Assembly (NCBI GenBank): GCA_964550375.1
Contig: CAZJYX010000010.1
Coordinates: 52,323 to 116,322, forward strand
DNA: 64,000 bases
Reading direction: 5' to 3'
Origin: JAAYXS01 sp964550375
GTDB taxonomy: Bacteria > Planctomycetota > Phycisphaerae > UBA1845 > Fen-1342
Shown piece by piece: positions 28,885-38,074 of the stretch. The notes under the pieces were generated by a model. The model did no database searches and had not been told where the DNA came from. It saw nothing but the letters and a program-made list of their open reading frames with translations. The translations under genes were made by a program, and so were the position numbers. Numbering within the stretch: position 1 is the first letter of the stretch; each line of letters opens with the position of its first letter.

Positions 28885-29195
28885 TTTCAGGCCCGCCCCA
28901 TACAGCGGCGCCACGCTGCGCAGTTCCACGCTGATTGTCGCGATTCTGGTGCGAGGAGACAAGATGGTTTGCCGCGAAGTGGGGGCAGCGGGGGGATTGT
29001 ACACGTAATCGGACCTGGCCCGGGCGGGCGCGGGTAGATTGCTCACGGCTCGGCTGGCAGCAGGCGCGGCGGGCTGGCGGGAGCTATCGGTCCGGGGTCG
29101 CGGTGGCGCGGGCACGTCTCGACCCGGAGTGGTTGTGCTGTCCGCGCTGTCGGAGGCCGTACGGCCCCCGACAACGCGCTCAGGCTTCTCGGGCG
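28885..29195. other. Intergenic region upstream of the ECF/kinase pair
   Basis: 311 bases holding the sigma gene's upstream region and the end of the DUF3857 transcript. GTGTACAAT on the minus strand (near 29000) could be a -10 but lacks a -35. Apart from the hairpin at 29148-29173 nothing else is supported. Confidence 0.4.
29148..29173 (-). terminator. Terminator-like hairpin after the DUF3857 pair
   Basis: TGTCGG and CCGACA enclose GGCCG-TA-CGGCC. On the minus strand the single mismatch becomes a G-U pair, giving a 12-pair stem with a 2-base loop. It sits 22 bases after the stop at 29196. There is no U-run, so termination is inferred. Confidence 0.4.
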
Positions 29196-31130
29196 TTACG
29201 GCATCAGCACCAGCGTGCGGGCCGAGTCGGCGCGCAGACGGTTTATCGGGTGGTACATTTCCGTAAGAGCGCTGGCCGACAAGTCGTTGGCATGCACGCG
29301 CACCTGGCGCAGCAGCGTTAACTGTCCATCCGCGACCGTCACCTGCTGTGTCACCTGGCCCCACTCCGCGGACACCGGCGAAGATGACAACGGATGAGCC
29401 ATCACGCGCCAGCCCTGCGGCCACTCGATGGTCAGGTTGATCTGTTCGTCAAAGGCGCCGGTCAGCCGCGCCGGCGTCCGCCGCAGTGTGCTCGCCAGCG
29501 GCAGCGGGACGTCAAGGGTCGCCGGTCCGTGCTCGCCGAGCGTTAGCCAGCGTGCCCCGGCGCGCTGCTCCAGGGCCTTGGCCGACTTGATGGTAACGTC
29601 GGCGTTGAACTCGCCTTCAGCCAGGGCCGTTACGTTGAGACTCTCGACCTGGGCGTCGGGCAACAGGCGTCGGACCAGCGCCGTGACGCGGCGCTTCTGG
29701 TCCGCGGTCGTTCGCAGAGTCTCGGGCGCGGCGAAGAGCCCGCTTGTTCGCAGCGACAGCGTGCCGCTGAACGCCCCGTCCGCATTAATGGTGACGCGGC
29801 CGACGACGTCACAGCGGCTTTCATCCGCGTCGTGCCACGCGGCCAAGGAGTGGCGTGCCAAGCTGCCGTCCGCGCTGGCCAGCAGCGTGTGGCCGGCCCA
29901 GCGGCCGTCCCGCGTGATCCGCCCGCGGCGGGCCTCCCAGATTTCCGGGCCCGCGTCACCGTCCAGCAGCACCACGTACGCCGCTACCAGTGAACGCTGC
30001 GGCGCCGTCTCAACCCAGGTGTCATCGGCGACCAGGATGGCCGGCCGGGCCGGCAGGCCGGCCGCGCGCGCCAGCGCGAGCAGCACGGCCGCGGCCTCTG
30101 CCGGGAGGCCGTGCCCTTCGCGCAGGACGTCGGCCGCCGGTCGTGGCTTGGCCGGGCGCCACTCCTCCGGGAAGTCCACGAAGTTGAACGTGGCGGCCAA
30201 CTGTTCCTGAATCGCCCGCAGGCTGTCGGAAGGACGCTGGGCATCCTTGGTCCATTCCTGGGCCAGGCGGGTGATCAGCGGCGATGGCTCTGCCGCGGCC
30301 GCAAGCTCGTCCAGCGTCCGCGGCAGCCAGGCGTCAACGGGCCCGGCATTGCTGAACACCAGGCGCGCCGCCCCGGTCTGCCACGGCGGCGACTGCGGCT
30401 CATCCGGCCGGGCCGGCAGGTTCGCAAACCGCCAGTCCACGGATTCGACCGGCCCGACCACGGCGCGCGCCAGCGGCGCGGGCCCGTTGTCCGTAACTAC
30501 GATCTCGACCCGGGGCGTCCCCCTGAACGCCGCCCGCAACTGCTCTTCGGGCAGGCCGGACAAGACCAGTTGCAGCAGGGCGTCCTTCGCACTCGCAACG
30601 CGCACGCAGCGTTGCAGGACGGGGTATTCATGATCGATCCGGACGTCAGCCGCCAGGGCGGGCTTCGCGCCCGGTGCGCTGGTGATGCGGTATTCCAGTT
30701 CGACCAGACAGCCCGGCTCGATGCCGCTCATCACGATCACGTGCTCCTGGATGTCGGCGAAGGCCGGCCAGCCGGCCGAGGCCGGGGGCGCGGCCTGCAC
30801 GTGGGAGTAGTCCGGCAACTCGCGATAGGTGCCATCGGGCCGGAGCACGCGTGCGTTCAGGATCTCCAGCTTGTCGGTTGCGACGTTGTACGTGATGCGC
30901 GGGTCAACGAAATCACCACGGAACGTGCGGTCATTGTTCAATCGCACGTGCTGCTTCTCGTAGTAAACGGTCGTGCCGTCGGCCTGCTGCCGCCACTCCT
31001 GCTCCCACAGCTCGATTATCGCGTCCGGCGGCGTTTCGGCCAGGACGGGAGTTACCCAGGCGACGCAGGTTGCCAGCAGGGCCCAGCCCAGGACGATTCG
31101 AGCCAATTGCCCACCTCTAACGCTATTCAT
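29196..31130 (-). CDS. Exported DUF3857 protein with degenerate transglutaminase domain
   Basis: 644 residues with a signal peptide (LGWALLATCVAWVTPVLA, cleavage near 31). A DUF3857 domain at about 50-230 and a transglutaminase-like domain at about 270-400. The segment that should carry the catalytic Cys reads EGHGLPAEAAAVLL, with Leu in the Cys position, so the domain is probably inactive. The C-terminal part resembles the tail of DUF3857 proteins. The ATG overlaps the end of the preceding paralogue by 8 bases, so the pair is translated together. It may be a structural or binding partner of its active neighbour. Confidence 0.78.
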   Translation of the reverse strand: MNSVRGGQLARIVLGWALLATCVAWVTPVLAETPPDAIIELWEQEWRQQADGTTVYYEKQHVRLNNDRTFRGDFVDPRITYNVATDKLEILNARVLRPDGTYRELPDYSHVQAAPPASAGWPAFADIQEHVIVMSGIEPGCLVELEYRITSAPGAKPALAADVRIDHEYPVLQRCVRVASAKDALLQLVLSGLPEEQLRAAFRGTPRVEIVVTDNGPAPLARAVVGPVESVDWRFANLPARPDEPQSPPWQTGAARLVFSNAGPVDAWLPRTLDELAAAAEPSPLITRLAQEWTKDAQRPSDSLRAIQEQLAATFNFVDFPEEWRPAKPRPAADVLREGHGLPAEAAAVLLALARAAGLPARPAILVADDTWVETAPQRSLVAAYVVLLDGDAGPEIWEARRGRITRDGRWAGHTLLASADGSLARHSLAAWHDADESRCDVVGRVTINADGAFSGTLSLRTSGLFAAPETLRTTADQKRRVTALVRRLLPDAQVESLNVTALAEGEFNADVTIKSAKALEQRAGARWLTLGEHGPATLDVPLPLASTLRRTPARLTGAFDEQINLTIEWPQGWRVMAHPLSSSPVSAEWGQVTQQVTVADGQLTLLRQVRVHANDLSASALTEMYHPINRLRADSARTLVLMP

Positions 31131-33111
31131 GGCTGCCCTCCAACTCGCACGCCAGCACGTACCCCGTCAGCTCCTGGAACTTCTCGATGACTTCCTTGTA
31201 ATTCGCGTAGTCCTCCGGCGGGACGGTCCATTTCTTGACTGCCAGCTCGCAGGTGTAGTGGATGTCGCGACCGGTCACCTCCGCCGAGAACTTGAGGCTG
31301 GCCGAGGGTCCGTCGATGTCAACCGGGTCGGGGAGCTGCGCCACCTGCCAGCCGCGCGGCAGCCGCAGCGTCTCCTCGAAGTGGCCCAGCCGGGTGGCCA
31401 GCAGCTTGATGCCGTACTGCCGCTCCGGGGTGTCGGTGGCGCCGAACAGGTCGTACAGCGTGCGGTCGCCGAATACGGTCTGCAGCATGGGCAGCTTCAG
31501 GTAGCGCTGATCGCCCGTGCCCAACGCGTATTGGCGAGCCACATAGTCGCAACTGATGCGCAGCGGTCCGGAGAAGTCGTCCGGCTCCATGCTGACGACG
31601 TTGAGCGCCTGGGCGGCCGGGCTAAGGCGCTGGAAGGTCGCGTCGAACAGCGTTTGCCGGTCGTCCGGATGCAGCCCAGCCAGGCCGCGGCGCAGGCGGC
31701 CTTCGGGGGCGCCGACGGCCGTGAACTCGAGCGCGCCGGTCAGCCGATTATCGGGGTGAATCTCGCTCTGGGCCCGCCAGGTGACCGCGCAATCCTCCGG
31801 GGGGAAATAGGGCGACAATGAAAGCTCTTTGCCCTCCGGGAGCCCGTAGACGACGTGCTGCTCGGGCTCGAGCGTGGACCAGTTGTCGCGACTCTTGACC
31901 ATCCAGGTCGGGTCGAGCAGCAGCAGCGCGCCGTCCGCGAACCGCACGCAGGTCACAGCGTGGTTGAACTGGTCCGCCGGCACGCGATCGACGCGCTGGC
32001 GGGCCATGGTCATCACCAGGAACGAGTCGTAGCCGGCACAGCGCAGCATGGTCACCAGCATGCCGGCCTTGTCCTTGCAGACGCCGCAGCGGTCGTGGAA
32101 CGTCTCGATGCTGGGGTGTATCGTGTAGCCCTCGTTCATACCGCGACTGGTTCCGGCATAGCGGATGTTCTCCGCCACCCAGTGGTTCAGGGCGGTGAAG
32201 ATCTCCTCGTCGGTGGTCAGCCCGGCGATGATCTCGGCCGTCTTGGCCCGAATAGCGTCGTCTGCCTCGAAGTGCGGCTCGCTGACCTCGTACAGCCAGC
32301 GGCCCTTCTCCTCCCAGGTCGGCAGTGTCGCCAGCAGGAGCTTCGGCAGGACGTTCGGTTCATTCTCCATATGCGCTTCGCTCTTGAAGGGGCGGATGTT
32401 CTCCTTCTCGAACGTGTACACGATGTGTCCGTTGTCAAACAGCACGGCCACGCGCAGCTTGCCGTTGTACACCTCGTACTGCAGCGGCATGCTCTCGGGC
32501 AGTCGTACGGTGTAGCGCTTCTCGATGATGGGCTCGCGCGACCAGAAGTGCACCTCGTCGTGCCAGTGTCCGGGCACGGGCGGCTGCAGCGGCACGCCCA
32601 GGGCGTTGCGGTCATCGAAGTTCGCCAGATAAGCCACGTTGAAGCCGGTCATCTCGGTGATAATCTCGACCGCGTCGCCGACTTCCAGTCGCGGCAGGGC
32701 GATCAGGTACTGATCGGTCGGCCAGAAGATGCCGGAGGCCGGTTGCGGCTGGTGGGCGGGGTGCGCGATCGGCACTTCTTCGACCGTACCATCGCCGCGG
32801 TACACGCGGATGGCCATCAGTTCCAGGCGATTGGTGTGCGGATCGAACGGGAACCGCTGAATCGCCTGGCTGCGTATGCCACCCGGCCGCAGTACCTTGG
32901 TTATGCGGTGCTCCCGCGCGACGCCCAGGCCGTTGGGCATCACCCGGACATCCTTCTCATCCAGGACGATCACGACGTCGGCGTCCCATTTTTCGGCCCC
33001 GCCGGCGGCCGCGATCCGGGCGCGAACGTCCACATCCGCCCGTGCCGTCGAAACGGCGGGCAGCAGGGCCAGGCCGACCGCCAGATACACGAGTCTTAAA
33101 CGTCTGTTCAT
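31123..33111 (-). CDS. Exported DUF3857/transglutaminase-like protein
   Basis: 662 residues from an ATG with GGAGG seven bases ahead; the open frame upstream is not coding-like. Signal peptide LVYLAVGLALLPAVSTARA. DUF3857 at about 60-240, transglutaminase core at about 285-400 with RCGVCKDKAGML (catalytic C345) and the later His and Asp segments (NHAVTCV, LLDPTWM). Such proteins are exported and of unknown substrate; relatives act on peptides or proteins. It overlaps its paralogue by 8 bases. Confidence 0.85.
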   Translation of the reverse strand: MNRRLRLVYLAVGLALLPAVSTARADVDVRARIAAAGGAEKWDADVVIVLDEKDVRVMPNGLGVAREHRITKVLRPGGIRSQAIQRFPFDPHTNRLELMAIRVYRGDGTVEEVPIAHPAHQPQPASGIFWPTDQYLIALPRLEVGDAVEIITEMTGFNVAYLANFDDRNALGVPLQPPVPGHWHDEVHFWSREPIIEKRYTVRLPESMPLQYEVYNGKLRVAVLFDNGHIVYTFEKENIRPFKSEAHMENEPNVLPKLLLATLPTWEEKGRWLYEVSEPHFEADDAIRAKTAEIIAGLTTDEEIFTALNHWVAENIRYAGTSRGMNEGYTIHPSIETFHDRCGVCKDKAGMLVTMLRCAGYDSFLVMTMARQRVDRVPADQFNHAVTCVRFADGALLLLDPTWMVKSRDNWSTLEPEQHVVYGLPEGKELSLSPYFPPEDCAVTWRAQSEIHPDNRLTGALEFTAVGAPEGRLRRGLAGLHPDDRQTLFDATFQRLSPAAQALNVVSMEPDDFSGPLRISCDYVARQYALGTGDQRYLKLPMLQTVFGDRTLYDLFGATDTPERQYGIKLLATRLGHFEETLRLPRGWQVAQLPDPVDIDGPSASLKFSAEVTGRDIHYTCELAVKKWTVPPEDYANYKEVIEKFQELTGYVLACELEGSHE

Positions 33112-33176
33112 GCAACTGCCTCCAGGTCTCCGCGTCACTAGCCCCCCGACGGCACTCCCGTTCGAAAGAGCAGTTG

Positions 33177-33204
33177 AGTGTATCCGATCGGGAACGTCCG
33201 GCAA
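33177..33204 (-). promoter_or_regulatory. Promoter for the DUF3857 pair
   Basis: On the minus strand: TTGCCG, a 16-base spacer, TACACT. The transcript would start near 33170 with a leader of about 60 bases containing the GGAGG. Confidence 0.4.
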
Positions 33205-33319
33205 ACCGTCCGGCCGGCGATTGCGCGCCCGGCAACGGGCGCCTCCGGCTCGACAAATTCTTACAATTCCGGCGACCCCGCCGGCCCAATACGCTGGGCC
33301 GCACCAGGAGGACCCGCGC

Positions 33320-34540
33320 ATGGCGTCGGAAGAGATTACGCTCGAAGGTCACATCATCGATTCGCTGGTCTTCACGCACGTGCTGAACGACATTGTCGCG
33401 TTCGGCGGCGACTTCCGGATACTCCAGGTGCAGGTTGGCCAGGGGCAGAACGACCCCAGCTTCGCGCGCCTGCGCGTCAGCGCCGCGACCGCCGAGCAGC
33501 TCGACGAACTGCTTGGCCGGCTTTCTCGACACGGGGCTCAGGTCGCCACCGTCGCCGATGTGCAACTAGTCGCCGCCGACATGGACGGCGCGCTCCCGGA
33601 AGACTTCTACTCCACGACGAACCAGCAGACGTTTGTGCGTTTCGGCGAGCGCTGGGTCGCGGTGCAGGACCAGGAAATGGACTGCGGCATCGTGCACGAT
33701 CCGACGACCGATTCGTTTCGCTGTGTCCCCGTCTGCCAGATCCGCCGCGGCAACCGCGTGGTGTGCGGCCAACGCGGCATCAAGATCACCCCGCTGCAGC
33801 GCGGGCGTGAACGCGGGGTATTCGAATTCATGGCATCCGACATATCCACCGAGAAGCCCAAGAACGCGATCATCCGCCAGTGTGCGAGGATGATGGTCAA
33901 GTGCCGTGAGGAAGGGCGTCGCCTGCTGCTGGTGGCGGGACCGGCCCTGGTCCACACGGGCAGCACCAGCCACGTTGTTAGTCTGATCGAACGCGGTTTC
34001 GTGAACGTCCTGTTTGCCGGCAACGCCCTGGCGGTGCACGACGTCGAGCACGCCCTCTACGGAACCAGCCTGGGTGTGTACATCGAGGAGGCCACGCTGG
34101 CCGACACCGGCCACGAGCATCACCTGCGGGCCATCAACTCGATTCGTCGGGCCGGTGGCCTATGGCCGGCGGTGGCGCAGGGGCTGCTGACCAGCGGCAT
34201 CATGCATGCCTGTGTGCGGCACGAGGTCGAGTTGGTGCTGGCCGGCTCGATACGTGATGACGGACCGCTGCCCGACGTCATCACCGATGTGCTGGTTGCC
34301 CAGGACCGGATGCGGGCCGCGCTGCGTGACGTCGGCTTCGCCCTGATGGTCTGCACCGGGCTGCATTCGATTGCCACGGGCAATCTGATGCCGGCCTGGA
34401 TACCGGCCGTGTGCGTGGACATCAACCCCTCGGTGCTGACGAAGCTGGCCGACCGCGGTTCGTTTCAAACCGTCGGCCTGGTGACCGACGTTGAGCCGTT
34501 CTTCCGCGAGCTGGTGCACGAGTTGAATGCCCTCACCTGA
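33320..34540 (+). CDS. LOR/SDH-domain protein, TIGR00300 family (putative ornithine cyclodeaminase)
   Basis: 406 residues from an ATG with AGGAGG ahead. Residues 1-100 are the LOR/SDH N-terminal domain (EEITLEGHIIDSLVFTHVLN, FGGDFRILQVQVGQ). The rest carries the TIGR00300 core with an NAD-binding-like part (RLLLVAGPALVHTG, VNVLFAGNALAVHDVEHA, GTSLGVYIEEATL, ACVRHEVELVLAGSIRDDG). Relatives in archaea and in the C-terminal half of cyanobacterial ArgZ/AgrE convert ornithine to proline and ammonia. The assignment is from family knowledge. A hairpin CCCTCAC-N6-GTGAGGG (34530-34549) has the stop codon in its loop. Confidence 0.8.
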   Translation: MASEEITLEGHIIDSLVFTHVLNDIVAFGGDFRILQVQVGQGQNDPSFARLRVSAATAEQLDELLGRLSRHGAQVATVADVQLVAADMDGALPEDFYSTTNQQTFVRFGERWVAVQDQEMDCGIVHDPTTDSFRCVPVCQIRRGNRVVCGQRGIKITPLQRGRERGVFEFMASDISTEKPKNAIIRQCARMMVKCREEGRRLLLVAGPALVHTGSTSHVVSLIERGFVNVLFAGNALAVHDVEHALYGTSLGVYIEEATLADTGHEHHLRAINSIRRAGGLWPAVAQGLLTSGIMHACVRHEVELVLAGSIRDDGPLPDVITDVLVAQDRMRAALRDVGFALMVCTGLHSIATGNLMPAWIPAVCVDINPSVLTKLADRGSFQTVGLVTDVEPFFRELVHELNALT

Positions 34541-34692
34541 ACGTGAGGGGATGTGCGGGTGTGGTGCGGCTCCGGGCGCGTTAGCTGGGAACTGTGCGCC
34601 CGCTTCCCCTGCGGGCCCTGAGCGGCTATCAATACGCCTGTCCGTACTGGATTGTCAGGCAAGATGCACACGTGCTGTAAGGAGACAGAAGA

Positions 34693-35052
34693 ATGCCAAG
34701 ACGGATGAAAGCGCTGGCGGTCATGGTCGTGGTTATTGGCGTGGGGCTGCCCCTGTTCGGATGCCCGGGGGTGCTGCCGCCGGAAGTGTCCGGGGCCCTT
34801 AAGGTCGCCAACAACCAGTGGTCGCAACTTACCGGCGCGGAGATCTACGCGCTGGTGCAGGCGGCCAACGCCGCCGATCCCGACCTCAACCTCAACATCA
34901 CGCCTGAGCAGGCTGATATCATCGCGCAGTTCCTGCGCGACAATGAGATCGACTCGCCGGCCGATTGGAATGCGGTCGTCGAGCAAGCCGCGAACGACCC
35001 GGGCAGCATAGTGATCCCGGATGGTGCCGAGGGGTTATTCAGCAGCTTGTAA
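34693..35052 (+). CDS. Small lipoprotein
   Basis: 119 residues. Basic start, hydrophobic helix and a good lipobox (LFGC, Cys24). The mature part is acidic and helical (NNQWSQLTGAEIYALVQAAN, LNLNITPEQADIIAQFLRDN) and unrecognised. AAGGAG lies ahead of the ATG. It is followed by the strongest terminator of the window, so it is a stand-alone or last gene. A short lipoprotein of unknown function in the periplasm. Confidence 0.75.
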   Translation: MPRRMKALAVMVVVIGVGLPLFGCPGVLPPEVSGALKVANNQWSQLTGAEIYALVQAANAADPDLNLNITPEQADIIAQFLRDNEIDSPADWNAVVEQAANDPGSIVIPDGAEGLFSSL

Positions 35053-35076
35053 CGCAACGTTATCCCCCCGCGCGAC

Positions 35077-35124
35077 AAGCGGACGGGTGGGCGCCGGCCG
35101 GCACCCGCCCGTCCGCTTTGTTTT
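35077..35124 (+). terminator. Rho-independent terminator
   Basis: A long stem from AAGCGGACGGGTGGGCGCC to its complement with two G-U pairs, a tiny loop, then TTGTTTTC. It ends the lipoprotein transcript and lies between convergent genes. Confidence 0.8.
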
Positions 35125-35163
35125 CAGCCGCACTATCGTGGCGGCACGCGATGCGAGGTCGTT

Positions 35164-36126
35164 CTAGCGCCGCCGGATGAACAGGCTGGCCAGGCCGAGC
35201 AGCAGCAGTCCGGCCGGCTCAGGAATCTGCTGGCCGACGTACAGGTGGTCGACGGTGGGCCAGACCGGGTTGCCCAGCGGATCGTTCGCGCCCACGGACA
35301 TGGACAGGATTGGAACGTCGCTGAAGAAGTACTCGAAGTCGTCCTCGCCGTTCGGCGTCCAGGTGACGACGGTGCCGTCGCTCAGCGTGACGGTCACTTC
35401 GGACGTGACGTAGTAACCGTTGATGTCGCCGCCGAAGAAGTAGCCGCCGATGGCCGTGACCGGGTCGCCGGTGAAGGCAAAGTCCAGCGTGTCGTTGGCG
35501 TCGTTGGTTGACATGTTGCCATCGCCGGACCAGAGGCCTTCGCCCGCCGAGATCGTGTAGGCATAGCCGTTGACCGGTCCCATGTTGATGCTGGGGTCGG
35601 TGTAGCTGCCGTACGAGAATGCATCGAAGTCCTCGAGATAGTAGGGGCTGGCGAGCTGTGCGAGGAAATCGGCCTCGTCGGTATCGATGACGTACTCGTT
35701 GAACGAGAAGTCGATGTAGTCCCAGATGGCGTCGGGCAGCAGGTTGCTGCCGTCGTCATAGGACTCGTAGAAGTCGAACGTCCAGACGCCGGCCGGGTTG
35801 CCGAGGCCGACGTACGCGGCGCTGGAGCCGGCGAACGCGGCGCCCGGGGCATAGCTCATGCCCGTTCCGAGCGTGAAGGTGGCGGCTCCGAGCGGGCCGG
35901 AGATCCCCAGTGTCAGCTCGTTGCCCCAGGTGTAGTCTTCCAACGTCGTGGCAAAACCGCTCCAATCGATGCTACCGAGCGTGTAGCCGCCGGTGAGCGT
36001 CGCCGTGTAGCTGGTGATGCCCGGGCCGCCCTGGCTCTCGACGCTCGTGAAAGATACGGTCTCCATGGCGGCCATGGTCGTACCGGCCAGGAGGCCGGCA
36101 ACGCACAAAGCAATAAGGCTCCTCAT
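35164..36126 (-). CDS. PEP-CTERM exported protein
   Basis: 320 residues. Signal peptide (RSLIALCVAGLLAGTTMAA), a beta-rich, Gly/Asp/Tyr/Ser-rich body, and a PEP-CTERM tail: IPEPAG, a short hydrophobic stretch LLLLGLASLFI and RRR at the end. PEP-CTERM proteins are processed by an exosortase and delivered to the surface or extracellular matrix; no exosortase is in this window. AGGAGGAGAG supports the ATG at 36126. The body carries no recognised enzymatic motif. Confidence 0.88.
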   Translation of the reverse strand: MRSLIALCVAGLLAGTTMAAMETVSFTSVESQGGPGITSYTATLTGGYTLGSIDWSGFATTLEDYTWGNELTLGISGPLGAATFTLGTGMSYAPGAAFAGSSAAYVGLGNPAGVWTFDFYESYDDGSNLLPDAIWDYIDFSFNEYVIDTDEADFLAQLASPYYLEDFDAFSYGSYTDPSINMGPVNGYAYTISAGEGLWSGDGNMSTNDANDTLDFAFTGDPVTAIGGYFFGGDINGYYVTSEVTVTLSDGTVVTWTPNGEDDFEYFFSDVPILSMSVGANDPLGNPVWPTVDHLYVGQQIPEPAGLLLLGLASLFIRRR

Positions 36127-36532
36127 CAATCTCTCCTCCTATCAGGGTACCAACAATTCCACAATCCAAGCTAATCCCAAAGCGCGCTCTCTTATCAGAG
36201 GTCTGACGCTCTCAACCACTATTATCAGGAAGACCGCCGGTCGCCAATGCTAATGCCGGCTGTCTGGCGCAGGCACAACCGGACTGCATTCGGCCCTGCG
36301 GGTGTCGTGTCCACGGGCCGCGCCCAAGGAAGTAAGCGCCTCTTCCTCGCGCCCGACCCGCTGGGGGTGGGCCTGACGATTCCAGTGCTAGTGCCACCAA
36401 CCGCGCAAATGCCCAATAGCACCCAAACCGCTTACGCTATGTGAGCGTAGCCGTCCACGGAACGCATTGCAAGACAGAATTGGTTCCCTACACTGGAACT
36501 ACAGACTTTCCGACATCTCCCCACTGTTGGTC
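36127..36532. other. Intergenic region upstream of the PEP-CTERM gene
   Basis: 406 bases between two leftward genes. It should contain the PEP-CTERM promoter, and the stretch 36130-36240 is AT-richer than its surroundings. Small frames on both strands lack coding character. No reliable promoter or terminator was found. Confidence 0.4.
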
Positions 36533-37909
36533 TCAGAATTCGTAGTGTTCGACTTGCCGACCCGCGATCATATCGGTCCGCGGTGCGACGTGCTTATCGG
36601 CCGCGCGCGCAAGATCAAGCGTCAGCGTCTGGATCGCGCCGGGCGCACTGCTCCAGTCCCACCTACAGGTTATCCGGCCGGTGGGGTCGCACGCACATCC
36701 GCCCCGGTGGCCGGCGCTCAGCGTGAAGATACGGTTCTCGCAGGCGCGCGTCTGCAATGCCGCCATGTTGACATCATCGCCGAAGAATACCACCGCGCCG
36801 GCTCCCGCCAGACCAAGGAGTCGGGCCGGAGCGAAGTGGTCGGCCGCCTTCGCCGCTAACGCGCCAACCAGTGCGTCGTCCAGTATCAGCGGCGCCGCGC
36901 TCGGACCAGTTAACACGAGGCGGCGCTCGTTGGACGCGGGGTACGCGCTGTGCTGCGCTTCAGAGGTGATGACCAACGTCGGTATGTCTGTAGAGATGGA
37001 AACCGCAGAGCCCGGTGATTTCGGGCAAGCCGCCGCGCTTGGCATGCCCGGCGGCACAACAACGACACGCAGCGGCCCGAGCGTGCGCCGCGGCAGGCGC
37101 GGCGCCGTGGTCGCCAGCAGACGCGTGCGCTCGGCGTCACTCACCTGCGGCGCGCGCGGCGCGCCGAGCGTGACATCCGCGACCGCGATCCCCGTGCCGG
37201 TCGGTCCGCATTGCGCCGCCACGTGCCCGTCGGCCGCGCAAATCAGGCTGGATCCGACGAAAGTCGTGTTGCCCTCAACACCCCACTTGCTGGCGGACGC
37301 AAGCGGGTAGCCGAACTCGCGGGCCCGGGCGGAAATCAGGAAGTCGGGTTGCGGGTTCCACGGCCGGGCGGCGTCGCCGGCGTTTACCCAGGCGGTCGGC
37401 TGCAGCACAAGCTGCGCACCGCGCGCGGCCAGCGTCGCGGGAATCTCCGGCAGCCGGGCGTCGGCACAGATCATCATGCCAATCCGCCCCAGCGGCGTGT
37501 CCCAGACGGCCAATGCGTCGCCGGGCAGGAACTGATCGTGGTCGAAGTCCCACAGGAAGCACTTGCGGTGGACGCCCCGGCACTGGCCGTCCGCGTCGAT
37601 GAGCGCGGCGGCGTTGTACAGGCCGGCCGGCTGCTCCTCGACGTAACCCGCACAGATCATGATGTGGCGTGAGCGGGCCTGCTGTAACAGGAAGTCCATG
37701 AATCGGTCGGGGCCGGGCAGACCCGCGGCACGGGCGGCTGTGTAGGCCCGCCGCGCGCCCAGCCAGTAGGCCGGAAAGGCGCACTCAGGCAGGACCACGA
37801 GATCGGCCCCGGCCGCGCCGGCCTGCGCTATGAGATCCGCCAGCGTCGCCAGTGTCTGTTGCCACTCGTCCAGAGTGGCGCCGGGAGTCTGGGCGACCGC
37901 GATACGCAT
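36533..37909 (-). CDS. Carbon-nitrogen hydrolase with a second, degenerate module
   Basis: 458 residues. Residues 1-250 are a nitrilase-superfamily domain with the triad E42 (VVLPECAFPAYW), K116 (VHRKCFLWDFDH) and C148 (MMICADARLPE). The C-terminal part (about 270-458) looks like a worn copy of the same fold: AARLLGLAGAGAVVFFGDD resembles the post-Cys strand region, then LQTRACENRIFTLSAGH, and the usual nitrilase end KHVAPRTDMIAGRQVEHY, but without a triad. Substrate (amide, nitrile or carbamoyl) unknown. ATG 37909 is the family start; GTG 37924 is possible. Confidence 0.82.
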   Translation of the reverse strand: MRIAVAQTPGATLDEWQQTLATLADLIAQAGAAGADLVVLPECAFPAYWLGARRAYTAARAAGLPGPDRFMDFLLQQARSRHIMICAGYVEEQPAGLYNAAALIDADGQCRGVHRKCFLWDFDHDQFLPGDALAVWDTPLGRIGMMICADARLPEIPATLAARGAQLVLQPTAWVNAGDAARPWNPQPDFLISARAREFGYPLASASKWGVEGNTTFVGSSLICAADGHVAAQCGPTGTGIAVADVTLGAPRAPQVSDAERTRLLATTAPRLPRRTLGPLRVVVVPPGMPSAAACPKSPGSAVSISTDIPTLVITSEAQHSAYPASNERRLVLTGPSAAPLILDDALVGALAAKAADHFAPARLLGLAGAGAVVFFGDDVNMAALQTRACENRIFTLSAGHRGGCACDPTGRITCRWDWSSAPGAIQTLTLDLARAADKHVAPRTDMIAGRQVEHYEF

Positions 37910-38074
37910 GCCGGAATTGTACACGGCGGCCGGACGGGTGTGCTTTGCGGCGCCAGACCGTCAGCATGCCGGCTGGGAGAGCTGGTTGGGGGGCAGCCCG
38001 TGCAGATTGGCGCGGCGGCGATTCCGCGCGGGTCTGTGTTGGTCAGCAGGTGTATGGTCCGATAGCCGAGCGGC

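Noticed and set aside
36381..36396. GGCAC element on the minus strand, upstream of the PEP-CTERM gene, as a sigma54 promoter
   Set aside because: The -24 part fits but the -12 part reads CTGGA, not TTGC, at the required spacing, and it is about 250 bases from the gene.
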